The notes: generated by a model not told the origin, from the letters alone. 64,000 bases of DNA from Phyllobacterium sophorae (GCF_003010965.1 NZ_PGGM01000002.1:496001-560000); one strand, 5' to 3'. Positions 44,382 through 54,141 are shown, counted from the stretch's first letter. Made by a program: numbers and translations.

Positions 44382-45056
44382 ATGATGCTGAATTTCGAAG
44401 ACTTGCGGATCAAGATGGTCGACAATCAGTTGCGCACGACTGATGTGACCGACAAACCGCTGCTTCAGGCTTTTCTTGATGTCCCGCGCGAGAAGTTTGT
44501 GCCAAGCACACGTCACGCACTGGCCTATATCGATGACGATGTCCTGGTTTCGGCTGCTACGGCAGACTCTATCGCCCGCTATCTGATGCAGCCGTCGCCT
44601 TTCGCGAAGCTGGTTCAGCTTGCCAATGTCCAGCCCGATGATGTCGTTCTCGATATCGGATGCGGCACGGGCTATTCATCAGCCGTGATTTCGCGAATCG
44701 CAGGTTCGGTGATCGCTCTCGAAAGTGACAGGAATCTGGCCGATCAGGCGACCGCTATATTGTCGGAGTGCGGGTCGGATTGTGTTGTGGTCGTCCATGG
44801 GCCGCTGGAGAAGGGTTATCCCTCCGAAGCGCCCTACGACGTAATCATAATTGAGGGTAGCGTGGACCACGTTCCTAGTACATTATTCGATCAATTGAAG
44901 GATGGGGGCCGACTCGTGGTTGTCGAGGGGGCGGGAAATGCAGGCAAGGCAATGCTTTACGGAAAAAATGATGGGGTTGTTTCCGGACGCCGGGCTTTCA
45001 ATTCCGCAGTCAAACCGCTTCCCGGATTTGAGAAGGTAGCAGAATTCGAATTCTGA
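44382..45056 (+). CDS. Protein-L-isoaspartate O-methyltransferase family protein
   Basis: The 224-residue SAM-dependent methyltransferase resembles Pcm: NQLRTTDVTDKPLLQAFLDV at the start, VPREKFVP, and the SAM loop VLDIGCGTGYSSAVIS near 87. The Pcm active-site region is altered (FAKLVQLANV rather than the usual P-H loop). In alphaproteobacteria this protein precedes tolC and popZ in a conserved order, which is seen here too. Repair of isoaspartyl residues is the family role; activity of this subgroup is not certain. Two ATGs (44382, 44385) compete for the start. Confidence 0.85.
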   Translation: MMLNFEDLRIKMVDNQLRTTDVTDKPLLQAFLDVPREKFVPSTRHALAYIDDDVLVSAATADSIARYLMQPSPFAKLVQLANVQPDDVVLDIGCGTGYSSAVISRIAGSVIALESDRNLADQATAILSECGSDCVVVVHGPLEKGYPSEAPYDVIIIEGSVDHVPSTLFDQLKDGGRLVVVEGAGNAGKAMLYGKNDGVVSGRRAFNSAVKPLPGFEKVAEFEF

Positions 45057-45201
45057 GTGTCGCCTATGAGACAAAAGTGCAACGGTTGAGTACTTTTGTC
45101 AGCAGATTGGAAATTGTGCCTGTGGCCTTCTTGCCAATTGGCGAACAATGAACAACATGTTGTCGAACCAATCGGTTCGGTTGGACGTGCAAGTTTAGAG
45201 A

Positions 45202-46596
45202 ATGAAGGGGCTTATAGTGTTCTTAGCGGGTAAGCGAGTACTCACCGCAGCGCTGATGTCGGCGACGGTATTGGCCACTACGCCTTCGATGGCTGAAACA
45301 ATCTTTGGCGCAATGGCCAAGGCATACAGCAACAATTCCACGCTCAATGCCGACAGGGCGGGCGTCCGCGTTACGGATGAAGGCGTTGCAGTCGCGAAAT
45401 CGGGCTACCGTCCGGTTGTATCTGCCACGGCAGATTTGACCACGACCGCTAGCCGGCTTGACGGAGGTACCCACGGTACCAGGAATACCGGAACGTTCGG
45501 GATACAGATCAATCAGACGCTCTTTGATGGTTTCACCGTCAGCAACAACATCAAATCGGCCAAGACACAGGTTCTGGCGGCCCGCGAAAACCTGCGCAAC
45601 AACGAGCAAAACCTGCTCTTCAGTGCTGCTCAGGCGTATATGGATGTCTATCTGAACCGCCAGATCGTTATTCTGCGCCAGAAGAACCTCGAGTTTCTTG
45701 ACGAGCAGCTGCGCGCCGCAAAGGCGCGATTCGATGTGGGCGAAGGAACCCGTACGGACGTTGCGCAGGCGGAGGCATCGAAGGCTTCCGCGATCGCCAC
45801 GCTCGATGCGGCAAAATCGGATGAGAAGATCGCGGAAGCGAATTATATCCAGATCGTTGGAACGACACCCGGCAGGCTGGCGGCTGCCGCTATGGCCTCG
45901 AAGTCATTGCCGAAATCGATGCAGCAGGCGTTTTCAATCGCAACCGGCAATCATCCGGCAATTCTCGCCAGCCAATATGCCGTGGACGCGGCCGGTTACA
46001 GTGTGAAGGCCAATGAGGGGCAACTCCTGCCACAGGTTGGACTTGTGGGTACAGTTGAGCGCGAGGAGATTTTTTCAGGCGGTATCAGCACCGGCACGAC
46101 GGATAGCACCTCAGCGTCCGCAGGTATCCAGGTGACGATTCCGATCTACAATGGCGGCCGGACCTCTGCACTTGTCCGCCAATCCAAGGAAACCCTGGGC
46201 CAGCGTCGCATCGAGGTCGATGTGGCGCGCGACAGTGTCCGCCAGGCCATCGCTCAAGCTTATTCGCAAATGGAATCAGCCAAGGCACAGATCGTTGCAC
46301 AAAGGTCAGTGGTGGCTGCCGCGCAACTCGCCTTGAACGGCGTGATCGAGGAGCGCAAGGTTGGCCAGCGCACCACCCTGGACGTCTTGAACGCGCAGGC
46401 CGACGTTCTCACCGGTCAGGTATCGCTCGCACAGGCCGAACGGGACAGTGTCGTTACCAGCTATGCGGTTCTGTCAGCCGTTGGCCGATTGACCGCATCG
46501 CAGATCGGACTTCAGGTTGCCGAGTACAGACCGGAAGAGCACTACGAAGCGGTAAAGGACAAGTGGATCGGTCTGCGCACGCCGGACGGGCGCTGA
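45202..46596 (+). CDS. tolC: TolC-family outer-membrane channel
   Basis: The 464-residue protein forms the outer-membrane exit duct for RND pumps and type I secretion. A signal peptide ends TTPSMA, then the TolC repeat begins (ETIFGAMAKAYSNNSTLNAD). Two coiled-coil halves are seen with INQTLFDGFTVSNNIKSAK and VTIPIYNGGRTSALVRQSK, each with the strand-turn pattern of the family. ATG 45202 is in frame; GTG 45217 has a better spaced AAGGGG and gives the shorter signal peptide. The gene ends in a strong terminator. The pcm-like / tolC / popZ / valS order is conserved. Confidence 0.94.
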   Translation: MKGLIVFLAGKRVLTAALMSATVLATTPSMAETIFGAMAKAYSNNSTLNADRAGVRVTDEGVAVAKSGYRPVVSATADLTTTASRLDGGTHGTRNTGTFGIQINQTLFDGFTVSNNIKSAKTQVLAARENLRNNEQNLLFSAAQAYMDVYLNRQIVILRQKNLEFLDEQLRAAKARFDVGEGTRTDVAQAEASKASAIATLDAAKSDEKIAEANYIQIVGTTPGRLAAAAMASKSLPKSMQQAFSIATGNHPAILASQYAVDAAGYSVKANEGQLLPQVGLVGTVEREEIFSGGISTGTTDSTSASAGIQVTIPIYNGGRTSALVRQSKETLGQRRIEVDVARDSVRQAIAQAYSQMESAKAQIVAQRSVVAAAQLALNGVIEERKVGQRTTLDVLNAQADVLTGQVSLAQAERDSVVTSYAVLSAVGRLTASQIGLQVAEYRPEEHYEAVKDKWIGLRTPDGR

Positions 46597-46627
46597 TTTC
46601 CGATTTATCCGCGGTTTGCCGCTTTCA

Positions 46628-46668
46628 AATTTGCCGCCAGGCCGACCGCCTGGCGGCAAATTGTTTTC
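46628..46668 (+). terminator. Strong terminator after tolC
   Basis: AATTTGCCGCCAGGC (46628-46642) pairs perfectly with GCCTGGCGGCAAATT (46648-46662), 15 bp with a five-base loop, followed by GTTTTCC. It lies 31 bp after the tolC stop. Confidence 0.88.
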
Positions 46669-46813
46669 CGGCGCCAGTTGAGGCGTTTTTCAGAAAATCT
46701 GTGGGTTAGCTGCAAACATTTCGCCTGAGGATTCTCAAACGCATTACAAGCCTCTACACTGAATACAGATTCGTTGCAGCGCAACGAAACAAGATGTAGT
46801 GGGCAAGAGCATC

Positions 46814-47662
46814 ATGGCACAATCATCCAGCGTCGCGCGGGAACCCTCCATGGAGGAAATTCTCGCATCGATCCGCCGCATCATCGAGGAGAGCGATACC
46901 ACGCGGCCCGATGACACGCCGCCAGTTCCCGTCAACTCCGATATCCCATCGCGTACGGCGGTGCGCGAGCCCCATTCTGCCGATCGATACAGCGATGAGG
47001 AAGCCGAGCTGCCACCACGCGAAGGCATCGCCGTCGCAGCCGCCACGCCATCGTTTGAATCGCCGCTCGGACGGTCTTCTTCGCCACTGCAATCAAAGCT
47101 GGTGGAACGGGAACCCGCGCCCGACACGCCGTTGAACGCCGATATCCCGGACAGGCAGGCCGCCGATGCTCCTGGCCAGCAGGTCGCGCCACTGCCCGCC
47201 GAAACGCTGGAGGACGCCTCGGGAGTCCATACTGCGACGAAGGTTCCTGAAATGCATCCTGCGTTGACTGAAGAAGCTGCATTGCGGCAAGAAGATCCGG
47301 CAGCTGCGGACTTGAATCCTCCGGTGTTCGATACGGAGGCCGTCGAGCTGGCCGATACCCTGTCGGTCCCCACCCGTCTCACTGGTCCGGAACCGGATGC
47401 ACGAATGGACGACGAAGTGTCGCTCGATCTGGAGCAGGCGCTCGAACCCATCCTTTCCGAGGCGGCCGAGCGGCAGGTGAGTTCAGCGTTCGATGATCTG
47501 TCATTCGCCGTCCGCAATGAGCAAAGGCGCTCATTCGATGAGATCGCGCAGGAGATCATGCGACCCTTGCTGCAGGACTGGCTGGACAACAACCTGCCGA
47601 CGCTGGTCGAACGCCTCGTGCGCGAGGAAATCGAGCGGGTGGCACGAGGCGGCCGACGGTAA
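46814..47662 (+). CDS. popZ: PopZ-type protein (DUF2497)
   Basis: The 282-residue protein begins with REPSMEEILASIRRIIEE (about 9-26), the conserved N-terminal helix of DUF2497/PopZ, continues with a long acidic, proline-rich disordered part, and ends in a helical region (IAQEIMRPLLQDWLDNNLPT, then LVREEIERVARGG) typical of the family. PopZ forms a polar matrix that anchors chromosome origins and recruits cell-cycle proteins. It is longer than Caulobacter PopZ (177), as in other rhizobia. A GTG at 46799 is in frame; ATG 46814 fits best. It lies between tolC and valS as usual. Confidence 0.88.
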   Translation: MAQSSSVAREPSMEEILASIRRIIEESDTTRPDDTPPVPVNSDIPSRTAVREPHSADRYSDEEAELPPREGIAVAAATPSFESPLGRSSSPLQSKLVEREPAPDTPLNADIPDRQAADAPGQQVAPLPAETLEDASGVHTATKVPEMHPALTEEAALRQEDPAAADLNPPVFDTEAVELADTLSVPTRLTGPEPDARMDDEVSLDLEQALEPILSEAAERQVSSAFDDLSFAVRNEQRRSFDEIAQEIMRPLLQDWLDNNLPTLVERLVREEIERVARGGRR

Positions 47663-47698
47663 GCCGGGCCGCTTGCGCGTTGGAATTACCCAGCTGTG

Positions 47699-48040
47699 CT
47701 AGCGCCCCTGGATCACTTTGAGCGCATTGGGAGTAAGGGCGCCCTTATAGACGGAATTGATGTCGTCGCGCGTCAGTTTCCCGCTGGCAACTCCCTGGAC
47801 AATGCGTCTGCAGAAGACCGTCGGCACGCTTGCGACTGACGTCCCCGCCAGCGTAGCAAAACTCTGGCGCCGCTCGGGCGACATGTTACCCACTGAGGTG
47901 GAGCAGTTTGCGATTTCAGCTTTCTGCTGAGCGGGATTTCGCACGCTGGCTTGTACTTGCTTGTAGCGGTTTTCAGACACCATGCATCCCGCCAGCACAA
48001 GCGCAGCGAGGCATGATGTAACCAAATGCGAGATTTTCAT
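47699..48040 (-). CDS. Small lipoprotein
   Basis: The 113-residue product has a signal peptide with lipobox LVLAGC (Cys19), then RYKQVQASVRNPAQQKAEIA with a helical, Gln-rich stretch, two cysteines (IANCSTS and TVFCRRI) and DDINSVYKGALTPNALKVI at the end. I do not know a named family. GGGGAAGAGA before the ATG at 48040 decides the start; the open frame to 48121 is longer. It converges on popZ. Confidence 0.75.
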   Translation of the reverse strand: MKISHLVTSCLAALVLAGCMVSENRYKQVQASVRNPAQQKAEIANCSTSVGNMSPERRQSFATLAGTSVASVPTVFCRRIVQGVASGKLTRDDINSVYKGALTPNALKVIQGR

Positions 48041-48216
48041 TCTCTTCCCCCAAAATGCGCCACTGTTGCGCGGCTCACTGGTCGAGGGTTCGCATTGATT
48101 CGTCAAGCGGGCGCGAAGCACGTTTGACAGTCATCATTGACTTTTCATTGACTTATAGGCGGCCATTCGGTTTACACCGTAGCCAATCCTTTTTCCGCAA
48201 ATGACGGACACTTTGT

Positions 48217-51003
48217 ATGCTTGAGAAGACGTATGACGCCGCGGCCGTAGAGCCCGAAATCGCAAAACGCTGGGACGAAGCCGGGGCCTTCAAGGCCGGG
48301 GCCGGCTCGAAGCCGGGCGCCGGTCCGTTTGCGATCGTCATTCCGCCGCCAAACGTGACGGGTTCCCTGCATATGGGCCATGCGCTCAACAACACGATCC
48401 AGGACATTCTCGTCCGTTTCGAGCGCATGCGCGGCAAGAACGTACTGTGGCAGCCGGGAATGGATCACGCGGGCATTGCCACGCAGATGGTTGTCGAGCG
48501 GCAGCTGATGGAGCGCCAGCAGCCAGGCCGCCGCGCCATGGGCCGTGAGAAGTTCGTGGAGCGGGTATGGGAGTGGAAGTCAGAGTCTGGCGGCATCATT
48601 GCAGGTCAGCTCAAGCGCCTCGGTGCATCCTGCGACTGGTCTCGCGAGCGATTCACCATGGACGAAGGTCTGTCGAAAGCTGTCCTTGAAGTTTTTGTCA
48701 CGCTTTACAAGGAAGGGCTGATCTACAAGGACAAGCGCCTCGTCAACTGGGATCCGAAACTTCTGACTGCGATTTCCGACCTGGAAGTCGAGCAGCACGA
48801 GATCAAGGGGAATCTGTGGCATTTCCGCTATCCGCTGGAAAACGTGGCTTTCGATCCGCAGAATCCGCATACTTATATTGTCGTGGCAACGACGCGTCCG
48901 GAGACCATGCTGGGCGATACGGGTGTTGCGGTCAATCCCGGCGATGCCCGCTATCACGCGCTGATCGATAACAATGTCATTCTGCCACTGGTCGGCCGTC
49001 ACATTCCCATCGTTGCCGACGACTATGCCGATCCGGAAGCGGGTTCCGGTGCTGTCAAGATCACGCCGGCCCATGATTTCAACGATTTCGAAGTCGGCAA
49101 GCGTAACGATCTGCGTCAGATCAATATCCTCAACACGGATGCTTCGATCCATCTGAAAGACAATGATGAATTTCTCGAAGGCCTGGAGCCATCGAGAAAC
49201 CTCAGTCAGCTGATACATGTTCTGGATGGCAAGGATCGTTTTGCTGCACGCAAATTGATTGTCGCGATGATGGAAGAGGGCGGCTTTCTCGAGAAAATCG
49301 AGGACCACACCCATATGGTCCCGCACGGTGATCGTGGCGGTGTGCCAATTGAACCGTACCTCACCGATCAGTGGTATGTGAATGCGGCCGAGCTCGCCAA
49401 GCCGGCGATTGCCAGTGTGCGCGAGGGCCGGACCAATTTCGTGCCGAAGAACTGGGAAAAGACCTATTTTGACTGGATGGAGAATATCCAGCCGTGGACG
49501 ATCTCGCGCCAGCTCTGGTGGGGTCATCAGATCCCGGCATGGTACGGCCCGGACGGGCAGGTCTTCGTTGAACGCAGCGAGGAAGAGGCGCTAAGCGCCG
49601 CCATCCAGCATTATCTCGCACATGAGGGGCCGATGAAAGCTCATGTCGAGAATCTCATCGAGAACTTCAAGCCGGGTGAAATCCTGACGCGCGATGAGGA
49701 TGTGCTCGACACGTGGTTCTCGTCGGCACTCTGGCCATTCTCGACCCTGGGCTGGCCAGACAAAACGCCGGAACTCGCTACCTACTATCAGACCGACGTT
49801 CTCGTGACGGGATTTGACATCATTTTCTTCTGGGTGGCCCGAATGATGATGATGGGCCTGCATTTCATGAATGAAGAGCCGTTCCACACGGTTTACGTTC
49901 ACGCGCTCGTTCGTGACAAGAACGGGGCGAAGATGTCGAAGTCGAAAGGCAACGTCATTGATCCGCTCGAACTGATCGACGAATATGGCGCAGACGCGTT
50001 GCGCTTCACCCTGGCGATCATGGCGGCGCAGGGACGCGACGTGAAGCTTGATCCAAGCCGCATCGCCGGTTACCGCAACTTTGGCACCAAGCTGTGGAAT
50101 TCGACGCGCTTTGCCGAAATGAACGGAGTGGCGCGCGATCCATCGTTCCGCCCGGAGCATGCCAAGCTTACGGTCAATCGCTGGATTCTGACAGAATTGA
50201 CGAATGCGGTGCGTGATGTCACCGATGGAATCACCAGTTATCGCTTCAATGAAGCAGCAGGTGCTGCCTATCGCTTCGTCTGGAACCAGTTCTGCGACTG
50301 GTACATCGAACTCTTGAAGCCGGTATTCAATGGCGAGGATGCAGAGGCAAAGGCCGAAGCCCAGGCCTGTGCCGCCTATGTCCTTGACGAAATCTACAAG
50401 CTGCTGCATCCGTTCATGCCGTTCATGACAGAAGAGCTTTGGGCGCATACGGCAGGCGAGGGGCAGGCACGCGAAACGCTGCTTTGCCATGCGGGCTGGC
50501 CGGAGCCAGAATTTCTCGATGCCGAGGCTGCAGCCGATATCAACTGGCTCATCGATCTGGTCACCGGCATTCGCTCGGTGCGGGCCGAAATGAACGTTCC
50601 CGCATCGGCAGTGGCGCCCCTTGTGGTCATCGGTGCCAACGATGTGACGGAGGAACGCCTTCGGCACCACGACGCTTCGATCAAATGGCGCGCCCGTGTG
50701 GCGACGATTACGCTGGCCGCAGACGCTCCAAAGGGCTCGGCTCAGTTTGTCATCGGCGAAGCCACGGCCTGCCTGCCGCTGGGAAGCCTCATCGACGTGA
50801 ACGCCGAGATTGCAAGGCTTACCAAGGAAGCCGGCAAGATTGCCGATGAATCGGAGAAGATCGCAAAGAAGCTTGGTAACGAGAAGTTCGTCGCCAATGC
50901 GAAACCGGAAATCGTCGAAGCCGAGCGCGAACGTTTCGCCGAGTTGCAAGCCTCGGCCGAAAAAATCGAAACGGCGATCCGCCGGGTACGCGAAGCGGGT
51001 TGA
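48217..51003 (+). CDS. valS: Valyl-tRNA synthetase
   Basis: The 928-residue class I synthetase charges tRNA(Val). The HIGH-type motif is HMGH (52-55) in PPNVTGSLHMGH and the KMSKS motif is at 572-576 in NGAKMSKSKGN. The editing domain (VATTRPETMLGDTGVAVNP near 228) is present, WWGHQIPAWY near 434 is a conserved block, and the C-terminal coiled coil (EIARLTKEAGKIADESEKIA) is the ValRS arm. The length is normal. After the stop a perfect 8-bp stem (GATTCGCG 51011-51018 / CGCGAATC 51025-51032) follows, without a T tract. Confidence 0.97.
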   Translation: MLEKTYDAAAVEPEIAKRWDEAGAFKAGAGSKPGAGPFAIVIPPPNVTGSLHMGHALNNTIQDILVRFERMRGKNVLWQPGMDHAGIATQMVVERQLMERQQPGRRAMGREKFVERVWEWKSESGGIIAGQLKRLGASCDWSRERFTMDEGLSKAVLEVFVTLYKEGLIYKDKRLVNWDPKLLTAISDLEVEQHEIKGNLWHFRYPLENVAFDPQNPHTYIVVATTRPETMLGDTGVAVNPGDARYHALIDNNVILPLVGRHIPIVADDYADPEAGSGAVKITPAHDFNDFEVGKRNDLRQINILNTDASIHLKDNDEFLEGLEPSRNLSQLIHVLDGKDRFAARKLIVAMMEEGGFLEKIEDHTHMVPHGDRGGVPIEPYLTDQWYVNAAELAKPAIASVREGRTNFVPKNWEKTYFDWMENIQPWTISRQLWWGHQIPAWYGPDGQVFVERSEEEALSAAIQHYLAHEGPMKAHVENLIENFKPGEILTRDEDVLDTWFSSALWPFSTLGWPDKTPELATYYQTDVLVTGFDIIFFWVARMMMMGLHFMNEEPFHTVYVHALVRDKNGAKMSKSKGNVIDPLELIDEYGADALRFTLAIMAAQGRDVKLDPSRIAGYRNFGTKLWNSTRFAEMNGVARDPSFRPEHAKLTVNRWILTELTNAVRDVTDGITSYRFNEAAGAAYRFVWNQFCDWYIELLKPVFNGEDAEAKAEAQACAAYVLDEIYKLLHPFMPFMTEELWAHTAGEGQARETLLCHAGWPEPEFLDAEAAADINWLIDLVTGIRSVRAEMNVPASAVAPLVVIGANDVTEERLRHHDASIKWRARVATITLAADAPKGSAQFVIGEATACLPLGSLIDVNAEIARLTKEAGKIADESEKIAKKLGNEKFVANAKPEIVEAERERFAELQASAEKIETAIRRVREAG

Positions 51004-51393
51004 TGACAAAGATTCGCGAGCCGGCGCGAATCCCGCTTGATTGAATCGAGACTTCCCCTTGAAACACAGGGGGAAGCTCCCCATTTCCGCCAGTGAAAAG
51101 CCCCAATTTTGTCATTTTCCGGCGGCGTTGCATTTGAGCAACAACGGCGTTTTCCGCCCAAAAATCATTGATTTTGCCACTAACCAATTCGGATTAGTTG
51201 AAAAAATAGCGAAACCTCGATCTCGAAATCGAAAATTTCGGAATTTTTCGATTCTCCATCGCCCCGTTGAAGAATCAGCCTTTCGCAAACCCGTTGCACG
51301 ATCGGTGTGCTTTGTTACCTATTACGTATTGGTAACAATTTTGCTGAACTGTTGCGGCGTTCAGGAAGTTTTTGGACTTTCGGGGGATAACTA
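51004..51393. other. Non-coding region between valS and the FadL-like gene
   Basis: No gene is supported in these 390 bp. It holds the hairpin right after valS (51011-51032), a second stem CTTCCCC/GGGGAAG (51052-51076), an AT-rich part with palindromic TCGAAATCG-like steps near 51220-51260, and the 8-bp inverted repeat at 51312-51338 before the porin gene. Confidence 0.5.
51312..51338 (+). promoter_or_regulatory. Inverted repeat TTGTTACC-N11-GGTAACAA
   Basis: TTGTTACC (51312-51319) and GGTAACAA (51331-51338) form a perfect 8-bp inverted repeat with half-site centres 19 bp apart, ending 55 bp before the FadL-like start. It is a good candidate operator for a dimeric regulator or part of the promoter. 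Confidence 0.5.
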
Positions 51394-52677
51394 ATGTCTA
51401 AGGCTATTTCAACGATTTTGGGCGGGGCGCTGCTTTTGACGGGTGTGGCCTCTGCTGCTCAAGCCGGGGGGCTAGAGCGCGGAGGCTACAACTGGGAATT
51501 GTTGTTCGACCCTAGCCGCGTTGCAACGGAAGCAGGCGTGATATACGTGATGCCTGACCGCAAATTCAAGAACGCTCGCGATATCAATCCGCTTGATGGG
51601 CTTGGCGCCAACGGCATCGGCGGCGGGTCAACCTCCGGTCATGAAACACCGAACTATACAGTTCCACGTTTCGGCGCGAAACTCGGCATCACGTCAGATT
51701 TCGACTGCTTGGGAACTTATTCCGAGCCATGGGGTGTTCACACCAATCCAGGTGCCGATTGGGTAGGCGCAAACCAGAACATTGAGACCAAGATTAACAG
51801 CAAGGACTATGGTCTGACCTGTTCCTATAAATTCGACGTAGGTAAGGGATACCTCCGCGCAATCGGCGGTGTGTCCTACCAGGAGGTCGACGGCTTCAAG
51901 GAAAGGCTTGTTCTCGGTCAGGTTCTCCAGACCCCATTCGCAGCAGCAGGCTTTGACGGAACGGGTGTTCTCGACCTGAAGGGCGATGGTTGGGGCTGGC
52001 GCATTGGAGCGTCATATGAAATCCCAGAATACGCATTTCGGGCAAGCTTCATCTATAACGCCGAGGTCGATCTAGGTCGGATTGCCGGCACGATCGATGT
52101 TACAGAAATTCCTGCGATTTTTGCCAACCCGCTTCTACCATTCGCTGGACGGATCATCGACGTATATGGAACGGCAACGTTGCCGCAAACCGCTGAGTTC
52201 AGATTCCAGACTGGTATCGCACCAGACTGGCTGGCTTTCGGCTCGGTAAAATGGGTCGATTGGAGTGTGCTCCAGGTCGTCGGCTTCTGTTCGGTAACGG
52301 TTCCCACCTGTACGCCTGCCGCCTATGCCACATCACTCGATCTGATGTTCCGTGACGGCTGGACGGTATCCGGTGGTGTCGGCCATAAATTCAACGATCA
52401 GTGGAGCGCACAGGTTCAGCTGAGCTGGGATCGCGGCACATCAACTGGTTTGACTACGCAGACCGATACCTGGCTGCTTTCGACCGGCGTTTCCTATACA
52501 CCGAATGATAAGTTTGAAGTTCGCGCCGGCGGTGCGGTCGGTATGCTGACGTCTGGCGAGTATGGACCACCTCGAAGCTGCCCCAGCAGGTCTGGGGTCT
52601 GCGGCGGCGACGTTGCCTATGATTTTGGCGATGACTTCGTAGGCGCCCTGTCGCTTTCGGCCAAGCTAAAATTCTGA
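51394..52677 (+). CDS. OmpP1/FadL-type outer-membrane transporter
   Basis: The 427-residue protein has a signal peptide ending AAQAGGLERGGYNWELLFDP and a beta-barrel pattern with a strongly aromatic end (LSLSAKLKF), as in the OmpP1/FadL family of hydrophobic-compound transporters. FadL proteins pass long-chain fatty acids or aromatics. YTVPRFGAKLGITSDFDCLG and WGWRIGASYEIPEYAFRASF are blocks I recognise from alphaproteobacterial members. The substrate is not certain. Four cysteines occur in two loops (FCSVTVPTC and SCPSRSGVC). The gene ends in a terminator. Confidence 0.88.
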   Translation: MSKAISTILGGALLLTGVASAAQAGGLERGGYNWELLFDPSRVATEAGVIYVMPDRKFKNARDINPLDGLGANGIGGGSTSGHETPNYTVPRFGAKLGITSDFDCLGTYSEPWGVHTNPGADWVGANQNIETKINSKDYGLTCSYKFDVGKGYLRAIGGVSYQEVDGFKERLVLGQVLQTPFAAAGFDGTGVLDLKGDGWGWRIGASYEIPEYAFRASFIYNAEVDLGRIAGTIDVTEIPAIFANPLLPFAGRIIDVYGTATLPQTAEFRFQTGIAPDWLAFGSVKWVDWSVLQVVGFCSVTVPTCTPAAYATSLDLMFRDGWTVSGGVGHKFNDQWSAQVQLSWDRGTSTGLTTQTDTWLLSTGVSYTPNDKFEVRAGGAVGMLTSGEYGPPRSCPSRSGVCGGDVAYDFGDDFVGALSLSAKLKF

Positions 52678-52698
52678 TCCAAACCTTTGATATAAAAG

Positions 52699-52728
52699 AA
52701 AAGCCCGGCAAACCGCCGGGCTTTTTTA
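52699..52728 (+). terminator. Rho-independent terminator after the FadL-like gene
   Basis: AAGCCCGGC (52701-52709) and GCCGGGCTT (52715-52723) form a perfect 9-bp stem with a five-base loop, followed by six T residues. It lies 22 bp after the stop codon. Confidence 0.92.
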
Positions 52729-53202
52729 TTGAGATGGCTCTGGCCAATACGAACCCCCTTCCAGTGTAAAATCATTTTTCTGCCGTTCAAATTTTGTGAC
52801 GATTCAGCAACACTTCTGCGCGATGATCTGCAGCGCAAGAGCGGGGGACAAATCTGCCCATTTTGCGCCACAAACCCGGAGCACCTCAATGGAGCGGCAA
52901 CCTTGGGTGGTTGGAAACATCGAGTAATAGTGCAGATGCTCCGCATGGGAAAATGATGGACGCGTTAGTTATTTCGAAGACCCGATCTGCAAGACGTCAG
53001 CGGACGTTCGTTCATCATTTTATTGTGAGCCCCAGTATTGCCGGAAATCCGTCAAATGATTGCTGGAATGATGTGCGAGGCTTGAACATCTCGCCGCTGA
53101 ATGCGGTGTTCATGCAGGCTGGCGAGTATAGTACCTGGACGGTTGAAATGGCGCGCGGTGTTGCTGCGACAGATCTGGTCAGGGTGAAGGAAGAACGCTG
53201 CC
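52729..53202. other. Non-coding region upstream of exoR
   Basis: I see no convincing gene in these 474 bp. An open frame from 52863 runs into exoR out of frame but has no ribosome site and no recognisable product. The stretch is probably a long exoR leader and promoter; I found no clear inverted repeat. Confidence 0.5.
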
Positions 53203-53997
53203 ATGTTCGTCACTGAACGCCTTGTCGCTCCGCTGGTCGGAATTGGCCTTATGATGAGCGCCATGACGGCACCTTGCTTTGCGTTCGATACCAAGAATGA
53301 AATGAATGAGGATTCCAGCCCGTTTGCGCTCTTCAAATTCGGCTTCTCGGCCTACAAGAATGGTCACAAGGATGAGGCGGTCAAGGCGCTTCGCTTTGCC
53401 GCCGAGAAAGGACACCAGGGCGCCAACTGGAAGCTTGCCCGCATGTATGCGGAGGGTGACGGCGTCAAGGAAGATGACTACGAAGCCTATAAGATGTTCG
53501 AGCAGGTCATTCGTGAAGGCGCTGATCAAGGCACGCAGAACGAAAGCTATGTCGCCGACGCCCTTGTTGCACTTGCCGGCTATTTGAGGCGCGGTATTCC
53601 CAATTCACCCATCAATTCCAATCCGGGCGCTGCGCGCGATCTTTATCTGCAGGCGGCGTCGAATTTCGGCGACTCCGATGCGCAGTTCGAACTTGGCAAG
53701 ATGCTGATGAAGGGCGAGGGCGGACAGCCCAACCCCAACCAGGCCGCACGCTGGTTTCGCCTTTCGGCACAAAAGGGTCATGCGGGTGCGCAAGCCATGC
53801 TCGGCAATCTGCTGTTCCAAGCGGGAAAGACGGTGCGTGGTCTGGCGATGATGACGGCGGCTCTCGAGCATGCCAGCAAGCAGGATCGGGCCTGGATCGG
53901 CGATATCCAGGAACAGGCGTTTTCAATAGCCGATGAGGCTGACCGGCGAACTGCCATGGTACTCGCAGAGGATATCATCAAGACCGGCGACTTCTAG
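53203..53997 (+). CDS. exoR: Periplasmic regulator ExoR (Sel1 repeats)
   Basis: The 264-residue protein has a signal peptide ending APCFAF and then Sel1-like repeats (about 45-230): FGFSAYKNGHKDEAVKALRF, ANWKLARMYAEGDGVKEDDY, AQFELGKMLMKGEGGQPNPN and AQAMLGNLLFQAGKTVRG. This matches ExoR, which in rhizobia binds and inhibits the ExoS sensor kinase and so controls exopolysaccharide, motility and symbiosis or virulence genes. It is degraded when the signal appears. Regulators ExoS/ChvI are not in the window. It is followed by a palindromic repeat. Confidence 0.92.
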   Translation: MFVTERLVAPLVGIGLMMSAMTAPCFAFDTKNEMNEDSSPFALFKFGFSAYKNGHKDEAVKALRFAAEKGHQGANWKLARMYAEGDGVKEDDYEAYKMFEQVIREGADQGTQNESYVADALVALAGYLRRGIPNSPINSNPGAARDLYLQAASNFGDSDAQFELGKMLMKGEGGQPNPNQAARWFRLSAQKGHAGAQAMLGNLLFQAGKTVRGLAMMTAALEHASKQDRAWIGDIQEQAFSIADEADRRTAMVLAEDIIKTGDF

Positions 53998-54107
53998 GAC
54001 CTTCCAATTCACGCTGATGGACATCTGATGCGATTTTCTGCGCTTCCGGTGCTTACGGACCAATAGGGCCGCTACGCTCCGGTTCTCGAAAACCGCACCA
54101 GCCGCCT
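53998..54107 (+). repeat. Palindromic intergenic repeat, copy A
   Basis: A stretch of about 110 bp, starting right at the exoR stop, that is similar over its whole length to 56667-56780. It contains inverted arms TGCGATTTTC (54029-54038) and GAAAACCGCA (54088-54097), nine of ten positions paired. Shared blocks are AATTCAC-x-CTGA, GCTTCCGGTGCT and GCTCCG-TTCTCGAAAA. It looks like a small rhizobial palindromic element (RIME or REP class); I assign no family. Confidence 0.75.
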
Positions 54108-54141
54108 GAATTCTCGAAAGGTCTTTAGCCAGAACTGCGTG

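Noticed and set aside
52863-53216. A 117-codon frame upstream of exoR
   Set aside because: It runs into the exoR start out of frame, lacks a ribosome site and shows no conserved block.
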